Positions 17,106 to 26,006 of a DNA stretch of 64,000 nt are shown here, piece after piece. This DNA is from Bacteroides sp. (GTDB lineage: Bacteria > Bacteroidota > Bacteroidia > Bacteroidales > Bacteroidaceae). The number at the start of each line of letters is the position of its first letter. The stretch's first letter is position 1. Below the pieces are notes generated by a model. The model saw only the letters and a program-made list of their open reading frames with translations, was not told the DNA's origin and did no database searches. The translations under genes were made by a program, and so were the position numbers. Where the stretch lies: assembly GCF_030151085.1 (NCBI RefSeq), contig NZ_JASLER010000092.1:1-64000 (forward strand). Reading direction: 5' to 3'.

Positions 17106-18050
17106 ATGAGTCATCAATGTAAGATTTGTAATAATACAGTAGGTAATATACCCTATACCGGCCGGGAAATGATGTTTGGAACTGGAGATGAGTTTTCTTA
17201 TTTTAAATGTCCGGTATGTGGTTGTTTACAAATAGAGGAAGTTCCCGATTCTTTGGATAAGTATTACCCGAATAATTATTATTCCTACCGTCAGAAGGGA
17301 ACATCTTCTTGGGGAACTTTGAGGGATAGTCTTATCCATTCTTCAGCTCAATTGGGGATAGACAGGATATTGCCCATACATCTTTTATCCCATAAATATG
17401 CGAAGTATCACCAATATAAACAGCTTTGGCTGAAAGGAGTAGATAAAAAAACTTCAATATTGGATATTGGTAGTGGAAAAGGGGTTTTACTGAATATGCT
17501 TCATGTGTTCGGTTATGAAAACCTTACTGGAATAGATCCTTATATTGATCGGGATGTGTCTTATGATAATGGTGTCCGAATCTTCAAAAAAGATATCTAC
17601 GATCTTGATAAACAATATGATTTTGTTATGCTTCATCATGCGTTCGAACATATAGCCGATCCGCATAAGTCAATTAGTCGGTTAAGTGAAAGCGTAACGG
17701 ATAATGGTCGGATATTGATTCGTATTCCGGTCGTCGACGGATATGCTTGGAGAAAATATCAGATGAACTGGTTTCAGGTGGATGCTCCACGTCATTTGTT
17801 TTTATATTCGGTTAAAAGCATGCGCATGCTGGCTGAGGAGCATGGGTTAGAGATTGAGTCAATCATATATGATTCCGAGTACAGGCAGTTTACCATTTCA
17901 GAAGGATATGTTAAGGGTATTTCGGCATCTGAAATGTCTTCACCCAGCATGTGGGAGAAATATCGTTACAAACGTAAAGCTGCTCAATTGAACTTGTCTC
18001 AAGATGGAGATCAGGCTTGTTTTATTCTGAGGAAAAGGAGTGAGAGGTAA
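17106..18050 (+). CDS. SAM-dependent methyltransferase with N-terminal zinc ribbon
   Basis: The protein has 314 residues from the ATG at 17106; an in-frame TTG at 17094 is less likely. The N-terminus has two CxxC pairs (CKIC and CPVCGC, about 40 residues apart), which suggests a zinc ribbon. A class I methyltransferase core follows, with ILDIGSGKG as motif I, an acidic residue in GIDPY, and FVMLHHAFEHI as the post-motif region. This layout resembles methyltransferases acting on sugars or on small-molecule and cell-surface precursors. The substrate is unknown. It is monocistronic and ends at its own terminator. Confidence 0.82.
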   Translation: MSHQCKICNNTVGNIPYTGREMMFGTGDEFSYFKCPVCGCLQIEEVPDSLDKYYPNNYYSYRQKGTSSWGTLRDSLIHSSAQLGIDRILPIHLLSHKYAKYHQYKQLWLKGVDKKTSILDIGSGKGVLLNMLHVFGYENLTGIDPYIDRDVSYDNGVRIFKKDIYDLDKQYDFVMLHHAFEHIADPHKSISRLSESVTDNGRILIRIPVVDGYAWRKYQMNWFQVDAPRHLFLYSVKSMRMLAEEHGLEIESIIYDSEYRQFTISEGYVKGISASEMSSPSMWEKYRYKRKAAQLNLSQDGDQACFILRKRSER

Positions 18051-18077
18051 TAATAACGGGTATTGTGGTAAAAAAGA

Positions 18078-18120
18078 AAAGCTCTAAAATCTAAGAAAGA
18101 TTTTAGAGCTTTATTTTTAT
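18078..18120 (+). terminator. Intrinsic terminator after the methyltransferase gene
   Basis: A perfect 15-bp stem (18078-18092 with 18098-18112) with a 5-base loop is followed by ATTTTTATT. It probably also ends transcription of the tRNA coming from the right. Confidence 0.88.
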
Positions 18121-18135
18121 TCGCTTATTTTTAAG

Positions 18136-18209
18136 CGGTCCGGACGGGACTCGAACCCGCGACCCCATGCGTGACAGGCATGTATTCTAACCAACTGAAC
18201 TACCGAACC
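18136..18209 (-). tRNA. tRNA-Asp (GTC)
   Basis: On the minus strand the cloverleaf is complete. The 7-bp acceptor GGTTCGG pairs with CCGGACC (one G-T pair). The D-arm contains AGTTCAGTTGGTTAGA, the anticodon loop CTGTCAC gives GTC, and the T-arm contains GGTTCGAGTCC. The discriminator base is G. No 3' CCA is encoded. The sequence is close to the E. coli tRNA-Asp. Confidence 0.97.
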
Positions 18210-18251
18210 ATTATTTCATTTTTTATTTGCTATCTCTCTCGATTGCGGTTG

Positions 18252-18282
18252 CAAAGGTAGGCGTTTTTTTCATATCTGCAAT
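18252..18282 (-). promoter_or_regulatory. Promoter of tRNA-Asp
   Basis: On the minus strand TACCTTTG (18252-18259) is a perfect -7 box. ATTG at 18279-18282, 19 bp upstream, stands for the -33 TTTG with one central match lost. The tRNA would begin about 36 bases downstream of the transcript start. Confidence 0.55.
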
Positions 18283-18467
18283 AGCTATGATGAATTATTT
18301 TTTGAACGTTTATTTGCGATTTGATTTTATTATCTCATATTGAGGATGTTGTAAAAAAACAGAATATTGACAATTAACAACTGTTTAGAAATAGGCGCAT
18401 GCCTTGTAGTTACTTTTGGTTTGAAAGTCGCATGACTTTCGGGTTTCTTTCCTAATATACTTTCTCC

Positions 18468-18531
18468 GCTTCTCCTTCGCTTCAGCTCCACTTATAAGCA
18501 TCTATAGGCAGAGCTGAAGCGAAGGAGAAGC
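18468..18531. repeat. Perfect 21-bp inverted repeat with 22-base loop
   Basis: The arms at 18468-18488 and 18511-18531 are exact reverse complements; the left arm starts GCTTCTCCTTCGCTTCAGC. There is no T-tract after it, so it is not an obvious terminator. It lies in a 523-base gene-free gap (18210-18732) together with a smaller hairpin, GAAAGTC-GCAT-GACTTTC (18423-18440). The remainder of the gap is AT-rich with no credible ORF. Confidence 0.85.
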
Positions 18532-18670
18532 AAAGAAGATAGTTATAGGGTATGTGTATAGAGTTTCAAGAATAGGGATTCTTTCTAATTCTTATTTGAA
18601 GAAAACGAAACAATTTGAGGCTTCTTTTAAACTTCTTGCTCGAAAACTTCGTTATTTTGCAATAAATCGT

Positions 18671-18678
18671 TATTTTTG
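18671..18678 (+). promoter_or_regulatory. -7 box of the purU-his-lys run
   Basis: TATTTTTG matches the -7 consensus exactly and lies 54 bases before the purU start. The -33 region is weak (CTTC). Confidence 0.5.
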
Positions 18679-18732
18679 CGAACTCAAAACAAGAATGTTG
18701 TAATTTGAATATAATAAAAAGAGATTTCAAGG

Positions 18733-19590
18733 ATGATGAAAACAGCCAAACTGTTACTTCACTGCCCTGACAAACCGGGTATCTTAGCTGAAGTGACAGA
18801 CTTTATAACGGTGAATAAAGGTAATATTATCTATTTGGATCAATATGTAGACCATGTGGAGGATATCTTTTTCATGCGTATTGAGTGGGAATTGAAAGAT
18901 TTCCTGATACCCCAAGAGAAAATAGAGGATTATTTTGCAACTTTGTATGCACAGAAGTATGAAATGAGTTTTCGTCTTTACTTCTCGGATACTAAACCAC
19001 GTATGGCTATCTTTGTGTCGAAGATGTCACATTGTCTGTTCGACTTGTTGGCACGATATACGGCGGGTGAGTGGAATGTGGAAATACCTTTGATTATAAG
19101 TAATCATCCCGATATGCAACATGTAGCAGAACGTTTCGGTATCCCTTTCTATCTGTTTCCTATTACAAAAGAGACAAAAGAAGAACAAGAACAAAAAGAA
19201 ATGGAACTGCTGGCAAAACACCAGATAACCTTTATAGTCCTGGCTCGCTATATGCAAGTCATTTCAGAACAAATGATTAATGCTTATCCTAACCGGATTA
19301 TCAATATTCATCACTCGTTCCTTCCTGCATTTGTGGGGGCAAAACCTTACCATGCGGCATTTGAACGTGGTGTGAAGATTATTGGAGCTACCAGTCATTA
19401 TGTAACTACTGAACTGGATGCCGGTCCTATTATTGAGCAAGATGTGGTACGTATTACCCATAAAGACACGGTGAGTGATCTGGTTAATAAAGGTAAGGAT
19501 TTGGAGAAGATTGTCCTTTCCCGTGCCGTTCAGAAACATATTGAACGGAAGGTACTGGCGTATAAGAATAAAACAGTGATATTTAGTTAA
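18733..19590 (+). CDS. purU: Formyltetrahydrofolate deformylase
   Basis: The 285-residue enzyme has an N-terminal ACT regulatory domain (about 1-80, starting KLLLHCPDKPG) and a C-terminal formyltransferase-fold domain. The catalytic region is NIHHSFLPAF, with a later SHYVTTELDAGPII. It hydrolyses 10-formyl-THF to formate and THF, balancing one-carbon units and supplying formate for formate-dependent purine synthesis. Two adjacent ATG codons (18733, 18736) both work as starts. It heads a co-directional run into the histidine genes, which links it to the purine/histidine branch (AICAR). Confidence 0.95.
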   Translation: MMKTAKLLLHCPDKPGILAEVTDFITVNKGNIIYLDQYVDHVEDIFFMRIEWELKDFLIPQEKIEDYFATLYAQKYEMSFRLYFSDTKPRMAIFVSKMSHCLFDLLARYTAGEWNVEIPLIISNHPDMQHVAERFGIPFYLFPITKETKEEQEQKEMELLAKHQITFIVLARYMQVISEQMINAYPNRIINIHHSFLPAFVGAKPYHAAFERGVKIIGATSHYVTTELDAGPIIEQDVVRITHKDTVSDLVNKGKDLEKIVLSRAVQKHIERKVLAYKNKTVIFS

Positions 19591-19606
19591 TGCAAACGAA
19601 TTGCTT

Positions 19607-20200
19607 ATGAAGGTTGCAATCATCAAATATAATGCAGGCAATATTTGTTCGGTAGATTATGCGTTGAAGCGCTTGGGCGTGGAGGCGGTGATTACGGCAG
19701 ATCAAGCCGTGTTGCGTGCTGCCGATAAAGTTATCTTTCCCGGAGTGGGTGAGGCGGAGACCACTATGAACTTTCTGCGTGCCGGTGGCATGGACAAGCT
19801 GATAAAGGAACTACGCCAGCCGGTGCTGGGTATTTGTTTGGGCATGCAGTTGATGTGTCGTCATTCTGAAGAAGGAGATGCTGACTGCCTTGGCATCTTT
19901 GATGCGGAAGTGAAGCGGTTTGTCTCTGAGAAGCATGAAGATAAAGTGCCTCACATGGGTTGGAATACGATTGTGCAGACGAATAGTGAATTGTTTAAAG
20001 GGTTTACGAAAGAAGAGTTTGTTTATTTTGTACATAGCTACTATGTACCGTTGAACGACTGTACGGCGGCTGTAACAGATTATATCCTTCCGTTTAGTGC
20101 TGCTTTACATAAAGATAACTATTACGCCACCCAGTTCCATCCGGAAAAGAGTGGAGGAGTAGGAGAGCGTATTCTTCGTAATTTCTTAGATTTGAAATGA
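19607..20200 (+). CDS. hisH: Imidazole glycerol phosphate synthase, glutamine amidotransferase subunit
   Basis: The protein has 197 residues from the ATG at 19607; the in-frame TTG six bases earlier is disfavoured. It is a class I glutaminase with nucleophile C77 in GICLGMQL, and the His-Glu pair in QFHPEKSG. It supplies ammonia to HisF. The gene is 16 bp after purU and 40 bp before hisA. Confidence 0.96.
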   Translation: MKVAIIKYNAGNICSVDYALKRLGVEAVITADQAVLRAADKVIFPGVGEAETTMNFLRAGGMDKLIKELRQPVLGICLGMQLMCRHSEEGDADCLGIFDAEVKRFVSEKHEDKVPHMGWNTIVQTNSELFKGFTKEEFVYFVHSYYVPLNDCTAAVTDYILPFSAALHKDNYYATQFHPEKSGGVGERILRNFLDLK

Positions 20201-20206
20201 TTTTCC

Positions 20207-20240
20207 AATCGTACATTGTACATCGTAAATCGTAAATAAA
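20207..20240 (+). repeat. ATCGTAAAT intergenic repeat before hisA
   Basis: AATCGTACATTGTACATCGT and two further ATCGTAAAT copies run up to the base before the hisA ATG. They replace the normal ribosome-binding site region. The TGTACA part also makes a small palindrome. Confidence 0.6.
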
Positions 20241-20960
20241 ATGATAGAACTGATCCCTGCTATTGACATTATCGACGGAAAGTGCGTACGCCTTTCCCAA
20301 GGAGATTATGATAGCAAGAAGGTATATAATGAGAGTCCTGTAGAGGTGGCCAAAGAACTGGAAGCACATGGTATTTGTCGTCTGCATGTGGTAGACCTTG
20401 ACGGTGCGGCATCTCATCATGTAGTAAACTACCGTACGCTGGAACAGATTACTTCACAAACTTCGTTGATTGTTGATTTTGGTGGTGGAGTAAAGAGTGA
20501 TGAAGACTTGAAGATCGCTTTTGAAAGCGGTGCACAGATGGTGACCGGTGGTAGTATTGCCGTGAAAGATCCAGATTTATTTTGTCATTGGCTTCAGACT
20601 TACGGTTCAGAGAAAATCATTCTTGGTGCTGATGTAAAAGATTATAAGATTGCGGTCAATGGCTGGAAGGATGAGAGTGTATGTGAGCTGTTCCCTTTCC
20701 TTAAGGATTATGTAGAAAAAGGTATCCGTAAGGTTATCTGTACGGATATTAGTTGTGACGGTATGTTACAAGGACCTTCTACAGCTTTATATAAAGAGAT
20801 GTTGGAACGCCATCCCGATCTTTATCTGATAGCTAGTGGAGGTGTAAGTTGTGCCGAAGATATCTATGAGCTTGAAGATGCCGGCGTACCTGCTGTAATC
20901 TTCGGCAAAGCATTATACGAAGGCCGTATAACTTTGAAAGAACTGGAAAACTTTTTATAG
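20241..20960 (+). CDS. hisA: ProFAR isomerase
   Basis: The 239-residue (beta/alpha)8 barrel has PAIDIIDG at the N-terminus (catalytic Asp9) and the second acid in CTDISCDGMLQG. The two phosphate-binding half-barrel repeats include VDFGGGVKS and LIASGGVS. It converts ProFAR to PRFAR, the substrate of HisHF. It lies between hisH and hisF. Confidence 0.97.
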   Translation: MIELIPAIDIIDGKCVRLSQGDYDSKKVYNESPVEVAKELEAHGICRLHVVDLDGAASHHVVNYRTLEQITSQTSLIVDFGGGVKSDEDLKIAFESGAQMVTGGSIAVKDPDLFCHWLQTYGSEKIILGADVKDYKIAVNGWKDESVCELFPFLKDYVEKGIRKVICTDISCDGMLQGPSTALYKEMLERHPDLYLIASGGVSCAEDIYELEDAGVPAVIFGKALYEGRITLKELENFL

Positions 20961-20973
20961 TGTTTAACGATTA

Positions 20974-21042
20974 GTGATTAGTGATTTGTTTGCAAAAGAG
21001 CTGATCAGAGCATAGAAGAGTAATAAGCAAATCACTAATCAC
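20974..21042. repeat. 15-bp inverted repeat between hisA and hisF
   Basis: GTGATTAGTGATTTG (20974-20988) is the exact reverse complement of 21028-21042, with a 39-base loop. Half-copies (GATTAGT) are also tandem on the left side. It could form a large hairpin in the his mRNA ahead of the hisF GTG start; no T-tract follows. Confidence 0.65.
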
Positions 21043-21060
21043 TTATAACTAATTATAATT

Positions 21061-21816
21061 GTGTTAGCGAAAAGAATTATTCCTTGTCTTGATATAAAAG
21101 ACGGGCAGACGGTGAAAGGTACCAATTTTGTGAATCTGCGTCAGGCAGGTGATCCGGTTGAGTTGGCTCGTGCTTATAGTGAGCAAGGGGCTGACGAACT
21201 CGTGTTCTTGGACATAACCGCCAGTTTTGAGGAACGGAAGACGTTTACTGAACTGGTGAAACGTATTGCTGCTAATATCAGCATTCCTTTTACAGTGGGT
21301 GGAGGCATTCATGAATTGAGTGATGTAGACCGGCTATTAAGTGCGGGAGCTGATAAGATTTCCATCAACTCTTCTGCTATTCGTCGTCCCGAATTGATTG
21401 ATGAGATAGCTAAAAACTTTGGTTCGCAAGTGTGTGTGCTCGCCGTAGATGCCAAACAGACCGAAAAAGGATGGTGGTGTTACTTGAACGGTGGTCGTGT
21501 GGAAACAGAAAAAGAACTGTTTTCCTGGACTAAAGAAGCTCAGGAACGTGGCGCCGGAGAAATTCTTTTCACTAGTATGAATCATGATGGTGTTAAGACA
21601 GGATATGCAAACGAAGCCCTTTCCAAAATGGCAGACACCCTTTCCATTCCGGTAATTGCATCGGGTGGAGCTGGTAATAAAGAACATTTTCGCGATGTTT
21701 TTCTTCAAGGGAAAGCAGATGCCGCCTTGGCAGCCAGTGTTTTTCACTTCGGAGAAATTAAAATTCCCGATTTAAAATCGTATCTTTGTGGCCAAGGAAT
21801 CGCGATGAGAAGATAA
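21061..21816 (+). CDS. hisF: Imidazole glycerol phosphate synthase, cyclase subunit
   Basis: The 251-residue barrel starts with GTG at 21061. This start is firm because the family N-terminus, LAKRIIPCLDIKDG, begins in the very next codon. Catalytic Asp11 is in PCLDIKDG and the second acid in SMNHDGVKTGY. With HisH it makes IGP and AICAR from PRFAR. It lies downstream of a 15-bp inverted repeat. Confidence 0.97.
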   Translation: MLAKRIIPCLDIKDGQTVKGTNFVNLRQAGDPVELARAYSEQGADELVFLDITASFEERKTFTELVKRIAANISIPFTVGGGIHELSDVDRLLSAGADKISINSSAIRRPELIDEIAKNFGSQVCVLAVDAKQTEKGWWCYLNGGRVETEKELFSWTKEAQERGAGEILFTSMNHDGVKTGYANEALSKMADTLSIPVIASGGAGNKEHFRDVFLQGKADAALAASVFHFGEIKIPDLKSYLCGQGIAMRR

Positions 21817-21858
21817 AGGAGAATTTACGAAATCTCCAGTCATTAAAATAGTAATATG

Positions 21859-21890
21859 AATCATAAATCGTAAATAGCTAAATCGTAAAT
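21859..21890 (+). repeat. ATCGTAAAT intergenic repeat before hisIE
   Basis: Three copies (ATCATAAATCGTAAAT, then AATCGTAAAT) end 6 bases before the hisIE ATG at 21897. This is the same element as before resB, hisA and rlmB. Confidence 0.6.
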
Positions 21891-21896
21891 AAAAAG

Positions 21897-22505
21897 ATGT
21901 TGGACTTTGATAAGATGAACGGACTTGTTCCGGCGATTATACAGGATGCAAATACTGCTAAAGTACTGATGTTGGGCTTCATGAACAAAGAAGCATACGA
22001 CAAGACAGTAGAAACCGGAAAAGTAACATTCTTTAGCCGTACAAAGAATCGTCTTTGGACTAAAGGTGAGGAGAGTGGCAACTTCTTGAATGTAGTTTCC
22101 ATGAAAGAAGACTGCGATCAAGATACTTTATTGATCCAAGTGCATCCCGTTGGTCCTGTATGTCATACAGGTACAGATACTTGCTGGGGCGAAAAAAATG
22201 AAGAACCTGTTATGTTCTTGAAAGAACTTCAGGACTTTATTGATAAACGTTATGCCGAAATGCCCGAAGGTTCCTATACAACGAGCCTGTTCCAGTCCGG
22301 GATAAACAAAATAGCACAAAAAGTAGGTGAAGAAGCGGTTGAGACTGTGATTGAAGCTACCAACGGTACAAATGACCGTTTGCTTTACGAAGGTTCCGAT
22401 TTGTTGTACCATCTGATTGTGTTGCTGACTTCCAAAGGCTATCGCATTGAAGATTTGGCACAGGAATTGATAGTACGTCATAGTGCATCTTGGAAGAAGC
22501 ACTAA
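21897..22505 (+). CDS. hisIE: Bifunctional PRA-CH/PRA-PH (HisIE)
   Basis: The 202-residue fusion has PRA-CH first (residues 1-105, with MLGFMNKEAYDKT and the zinc-site cysteines in GPVCHTGTDTCW). PRA-PH follows (about 108-202, with EEAVETVIEA as the pyrophosphohydrolase helix). It performs steps 2 and 3 of histidine synthesis. The his genes here (H, A, F, IE) are the distal half of the pathway; hisG, D, C and B are not in this window. Confidence 0.96.
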   Translation: MLDFDKMNGLVPAIIQDANTAKVLMLGFMNKEAYDKTVETGKVTFFSRTKNRLWTKGEESGNFLNVVSMKEDCDQDTLLIQVHPVGPVCHTGTDTCWGEKNEEPVMFLKELQDFIDKRYAEMPEGSYTTSLFQSGINKIAQKVGEEAVETVIEATNGTNDRLLYEGSDLLYHLIVLLTSKGYRIEDLAQELIVRHSASWKKH

Positions 22506-22535
22506 TAATTAAAAAATAATAATTAAAAGACGGAG

Positions 22536-23246
22536 ATGGGCGAAGGAGCGCTGATACGATATAAAGACGTAGAAATACACCAACAGGAGTTATGCGTACT
22601 GAATGATGTGAACTTGGAACTTCACAAAGGAGAGTTCGTGTATCTGGTTGGTAAAGTAGGTTCCGGTAAGACCAGCCTGCTGAAGACCTTCTATGGCGAA
22701 TTGGATGTTGCATCAGGAGAGGCGGAAGTGTTGGGTTATGATATGCTTCATATCAAGCGTAAGTATATTCCCCAGTTACGCCGTAAGTTGGGAATTATCT
22801 TCCAGGACTTCCAGTTGCTTACTGACCGTACTGTGCATGATAATCTTGAATTTGTTCTTCGGGCCACCGGCTGGAAAAACAAGGGAGAGATTAAAGACCG
22901 TATTGATGAAGTCTTGAATTTGGTGGGTATGAGTAACAAGGGCTATAAACTACCCAACGAACTTTCGGGTGGTGAACAACAGCGAATCGTGATTGCCCGT
23001 GCCGTACTCAACTCTCCGGAGATTATTCTTGCCGATGAACCGACAGGTAATCTGGATGTTGAAACAGGACGTGCTATTGCCGGACTTTTGCATGATATTA
23101 GCGAAGCAGGTTCGCTTGTTATCATGACCACGCACAACTTGCAGTTGCTTCGTGAGTTTCCGGGGAAAGTATATCGTTTTGCCGACCACTTGATGACGGA
23201 TGTTACACCAGAATATGCTGCCATTGCATCAGCTATAGAGAAATAA
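22536..23246 (+). CDS. ftsE: FtsE-like ABC ATPase
   Basis: The 236-residue ATPase has Walker A GKVGSGKTS (about 35-43), a Q-loop IIFQDFQLL, signature LSGGEQQR and Walker B ILADEPTGNLD. The IFQDFQLL/LSGGEQQR combination is typical of FtsE, which acts with membrane FtsX to control peptidoglycan hydrolases during division. No ftsX is adjacent. It lies between hisIE (30 bp upstream) and lysC (36 bp downstream), an unusual operon position. A LolD-like assignment is less likely. Confidence 0.85.
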   Translation: MGEGALIRYKDVEIHQQELCVLNDVNLELHKGEFVYLVGKVGSGKTSLLKTFYGELDVASGEAEVLGYDMLHIKRKYIPQLRRKLGIIFQDFQLLTDRTVHDNLEFVLRATGWKNKGEIKDRIDEVLNLVGMSNKGYKLPNELSGGEQQRIVIARAVLNSPEIILADEPTGNLDVETGRAIAGLLHDISEAGSLVIMTTHNLQLLREFPGKVYRFADHLMTDVTPEYAAIASAIEK

Positions 23247-23282
23247 ACAAAATTATATAACAATTTTAATACAGGAACGAAA

Positions 23283-24602
23283 ATGAAAGTTTTAAAGTTT
23301 GGAGGTACTTCAGTAGGTTCAGCACAAAGAATAAAAGAAGTAGCCAAATTGATTACCGATGGTGAACGTAAGATTGTGGTTCTCTCAGCCATGTCGGGTA
23401 CCACAAACACATTGGTGGAAATTTCGGACTATCTGTACAAGAAGAATCCGGAGGGTGCCAACGAGATTATCAATAAGCTGGAAGCAAAATATCGCCAGCA
23501 TATTGCTGAGCTTTTTGCTACACCGGAGTATAAACAGAAAGGTCTGGAACTCATCAAATCTCATTTTGACTATATCCGTTCTTATACCAAAGACCTCTTC
23601 ACACTGTTCGAAGAGAAAGTGGTATTGGCTCAGGGCGAGTTGATTTCTACTGCCATGATGAATTACTATTTGCAGGAATGCGGTGTGAAGTCAGTTCTTC
23701 TTCCATCTTTAGAATACATGCGTACAGACAAGAACGCTGAGCCCGATCCTATTTATATTAAGGAGAAACTACAGGTTCAGTTGGAATTGCATCCTGATGC
23801 TGAAATCTATATTACTCAGGGTTACATCTGCCGTAATGCTTATGGTGAGATCGATAACCTGCAACGTGGTGGTAGCGACTATACTGCTTCATTGATTGGT
23901 GCGGCTATCAACGCTGCTGAAATACAGATTTGGACAGATATCGACGGCATGCACAATAACGACCCGCGCATTGTAGATAAGACAGCTCCTGTACGCCAGT
24001 TGCACTTCGAGGAAGCTGCCGAGTTGGCTTACTTCGGTGCTAAGATTCTGCATCCTACTTGTATTCAGCCGGCTAAGTATGCTAATATACCTGTTCGTCT
24101 GCTCAATACGATGGAACCTACAGCTCCGGGTACGTTGATTTCTAACGATACTGAGAAAGATAAAATCAAGGCAGTAGCTGCTAAAGATAATATCACGGCT
24201 ATTAAGATTAAATCCAGCCGTATGTTGCTTGCTCATGGTTTCTTGCGCAAGGTATTCGAAATCTTCGAAAGCTATCAGACATCTATCGACATGATTTGTA
24301 CATCCGAGGTAGGTGTATCTGTATCCATTGATAACCTGAAGCATCTGAATGAGATTTTGGATGACCTCAAGAAATATGGTACGGTAACAGTAGACAAAGA
24401 TATGTGTATTATCTGCGTGGTAGGCGACTTGGAATGGGAGAACGTAGGTTTCGAGGCAAAAGCATTGGATGCTATGCGTAATATTCCGGTTCGTATGATT
24501 TCATTTGGCGGTAGTAACTATAACATTTCTTTCCTTATCCGCGAGAGTGATAAGAAAGCTGCTTTACAGTCGCTCAGTGATGCACTGTTCAATGCAGAAT
24601 AA
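23283..24602 (+). CDS. lysC: Aspartate kinase (monofunctional)
   Basis: The 439-residue enzyme has KFGGTSVGSA (5-14) at the start, the catalytic domain to about residue 285 and two C-terminal ACT domains (about 300-439) for feedback control. It phosphorylates aspartate at the entry of the lysine/threonine/methionine pathway. There is no fused homoserine dehydrogenase. It is followed 19 bp later by lysA, so this copy is probably the lysine- and diaminopimelate-directed one. Confidence 0.95.
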   Translation: MKVLKFGGTSVGSAQRIKEVAKLITDGERKIVVLSAMSGTTNTLVEISDYLYKKNPEGANEIINKLEAKYRQHIAELFATPEYKQKGLELIKSHFDYIRSYTKDLFTLFEEKVVLAQGELISTAMMNYYLQECGVKSVLLPSLEYMRTDKNAEPDPIYIKEKLQVQLELHPDAEIYITQGYICRNAYGEIDNLQRGGSDYTASLIGAAINAAEIQIWTDIDGMHNNDPRIVDKTAPVRQLHFEEAAELAYFGAKILHPTCIQPAKYANIPVRLLNTMEPTAPGTLISNDTEKDKIKAVAAKDNITAIKIKSSRMLLAHGFLRKVFEIFESYQTSIDMICTSEVGVSVSIDNLKHLNEILDDLKKYGTVTVDKDMCIICVVGDLEWENVGFEAKALDAMRNIPVRMISFGGSNYNISFLIRESDKKAALQSLSDALFNAE

Positions 24603-24621
24603 ACGAGCAGTGATTTGATAT

Positions 24622-25782
24622 ATGAAAGGAATATTTCCTATAGATAAATTTCGTGAACTGCGTACACCTTTCTATTATTATGATACAAAGGTGTTGCGTG
24701 ATACTTTGGCTTGCATTAAGAGTGAAGTTGCCAAATACGAACGTTTCGACGTGCATTATGCCATGAAGGCGAATGTTAATCCGAAAGTTCTTAAGATAAT
24801 CAGTGAAAGCGGATTGGGAGCCGACTGTGTGAGCGGGGGTGAAATACGTGCCGCTATCAAAGCTAAGATTCCTGCTCACAAGATAGTATTTGCCGGAGTA
24901 GGCAAGGCTGATTGGGAGATTGAGCTCGGACTGGAATGCGACATTTTCTGTTTCAACGTAGAGTCTATTCCCGAACTTCAGGTGATTAACGAGCTGGCTG
25001 GTGCACAAGGCAAGGTTGCCAATGTGGTATTTCGTATCAATCCTAATGTAGGTGCCCATACGCATGCCAATATAACAACGGGACTTGCTGAGAATAAGTT
25101 TGGTATCAGCATGCGGGATATGGAAGAAGTGATCGATGTGGCACAGGAAATGAAGAATGTGAAGTTTGTCGGTCTGCATTTCCACATCGGTTCTCAGATA
25201 CTGGATATGGGTGACTTCACGGCGTTATGTAATCGGGTAAACGAATTGCAAGACAGACTGGAAGCTCGTCGTATTCTGGTAGAACATATCAATGTTGGTG
25301 GAGGATTGGGAATTGATTATAATCATCCTAACCGTCAGGCTATTCCCGATTTCAAAGAGTATTTCCGGGTGTATGACGAGCATTTGAAGTTGCGTCCTTA
25401 TCAGACGTTGCACTTCGAATTGGGGCGTTCGATTGTAGGACAGTGTGGTTCGCTCATATCAAAGGTGCTGTACGTCAAGAAAGGTGCGAATAAGCAATTC
25501 GCTATTCTCGATGCCGGTATGACGGATCTGATACGTCCGGCACTCTATCAGGCTTATCATAAGATTGAAAATATCACTTCGGATGCTCCGATTCAAACTT
25601 ACGATGTAGTAGGTCCTATCTGCGAATCTTCCGATGTATTCGGCAAGGCAGTAGATTTGAACGGTGTGAAGCGTGGTGATCTTATCGCCCTTCGTTCTGC
25701 CGGTGCATACGGTGAGATTATGGCGTCAAGATACAACTGCCGTGAGCTACCGTTAGGGTATGCTTCGGAGGAACTGTTGTAA
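24622..25782 (+). CDS. lysA: Diaminopimelate decarboxylase
   Basis: The 386-residue enzyme is a fold-type III PLP protein with the PLP lysine K49 in HYAMKAN, GGGLGI as the phosphate-binding glycine loop and the C-terminal CESSD motif with catalytic cysteine. It makes lysine from meso-DAP. It is the last gene of the purU-to-lysA run and is closed by a strong terminator. Confidence 0.96.
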   Translation: MKGIFPIDKFRELRTPFYYYDTKVLRDTLACIKSEVAKYERFDVHYAMKANVNPKVLKIISESGLGADCVSGGEIRAAIKAKIPAHKIVFAGVGKADWEIELGLECDIFCFNVESIPELQVINELAGAQGKVANVVFRINPNVGAHTHANITTGLAENKFGISMRDMEEVIDVAQEMKNVKFVGLHFHIGSQILDMGDFTALCNRVNELQDRLEARRILVEHINVGGGLGIDYNHPNRQAIPDFKEYFRVYDEHLKLRPYQTLHFELGRSIVGQCGSLISKVLYVKKGANKQFAILDAGMTDLIRPALYQAYHKIENITSDAPIQTYDVVGPICESSDVFGKAVDLNGVKRGDLIALRSAGAYGEIMASRYNCRELPLGYASEELL

Positions 25783-25803
25783 CAGAAGATACATCTACTT
25801 ATA

Positions 25804-25848
25804 AAACAGAAGCAGAGCATATTGTTATGTTCTGCTTCTGTTTTTTTA
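25804..25848 (+). terminator. Terminator after lysA
   Basis: An 18-bp stem (25804-25821 with 25826-25843, one G-T pair) with a 4-base loop runs into a T7 tract. It marks the boundary between the biosynthetic run and the accessory region. Confidence 0.92.
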
Positions 25849-26006
25849 TTACTCTTACATCTTTTATAAACCATTATACAGTTCTACTTTTTTCCTCTTC
25901 CTAGTTGAATGTAATGATTGTTATTTTCTATTCATGAACTTTGTAGCATTTGTGCCTGTTATGTCACGGCACATTACTAATGTGAAACTTAAATACGAAG
26001 AAAGTT

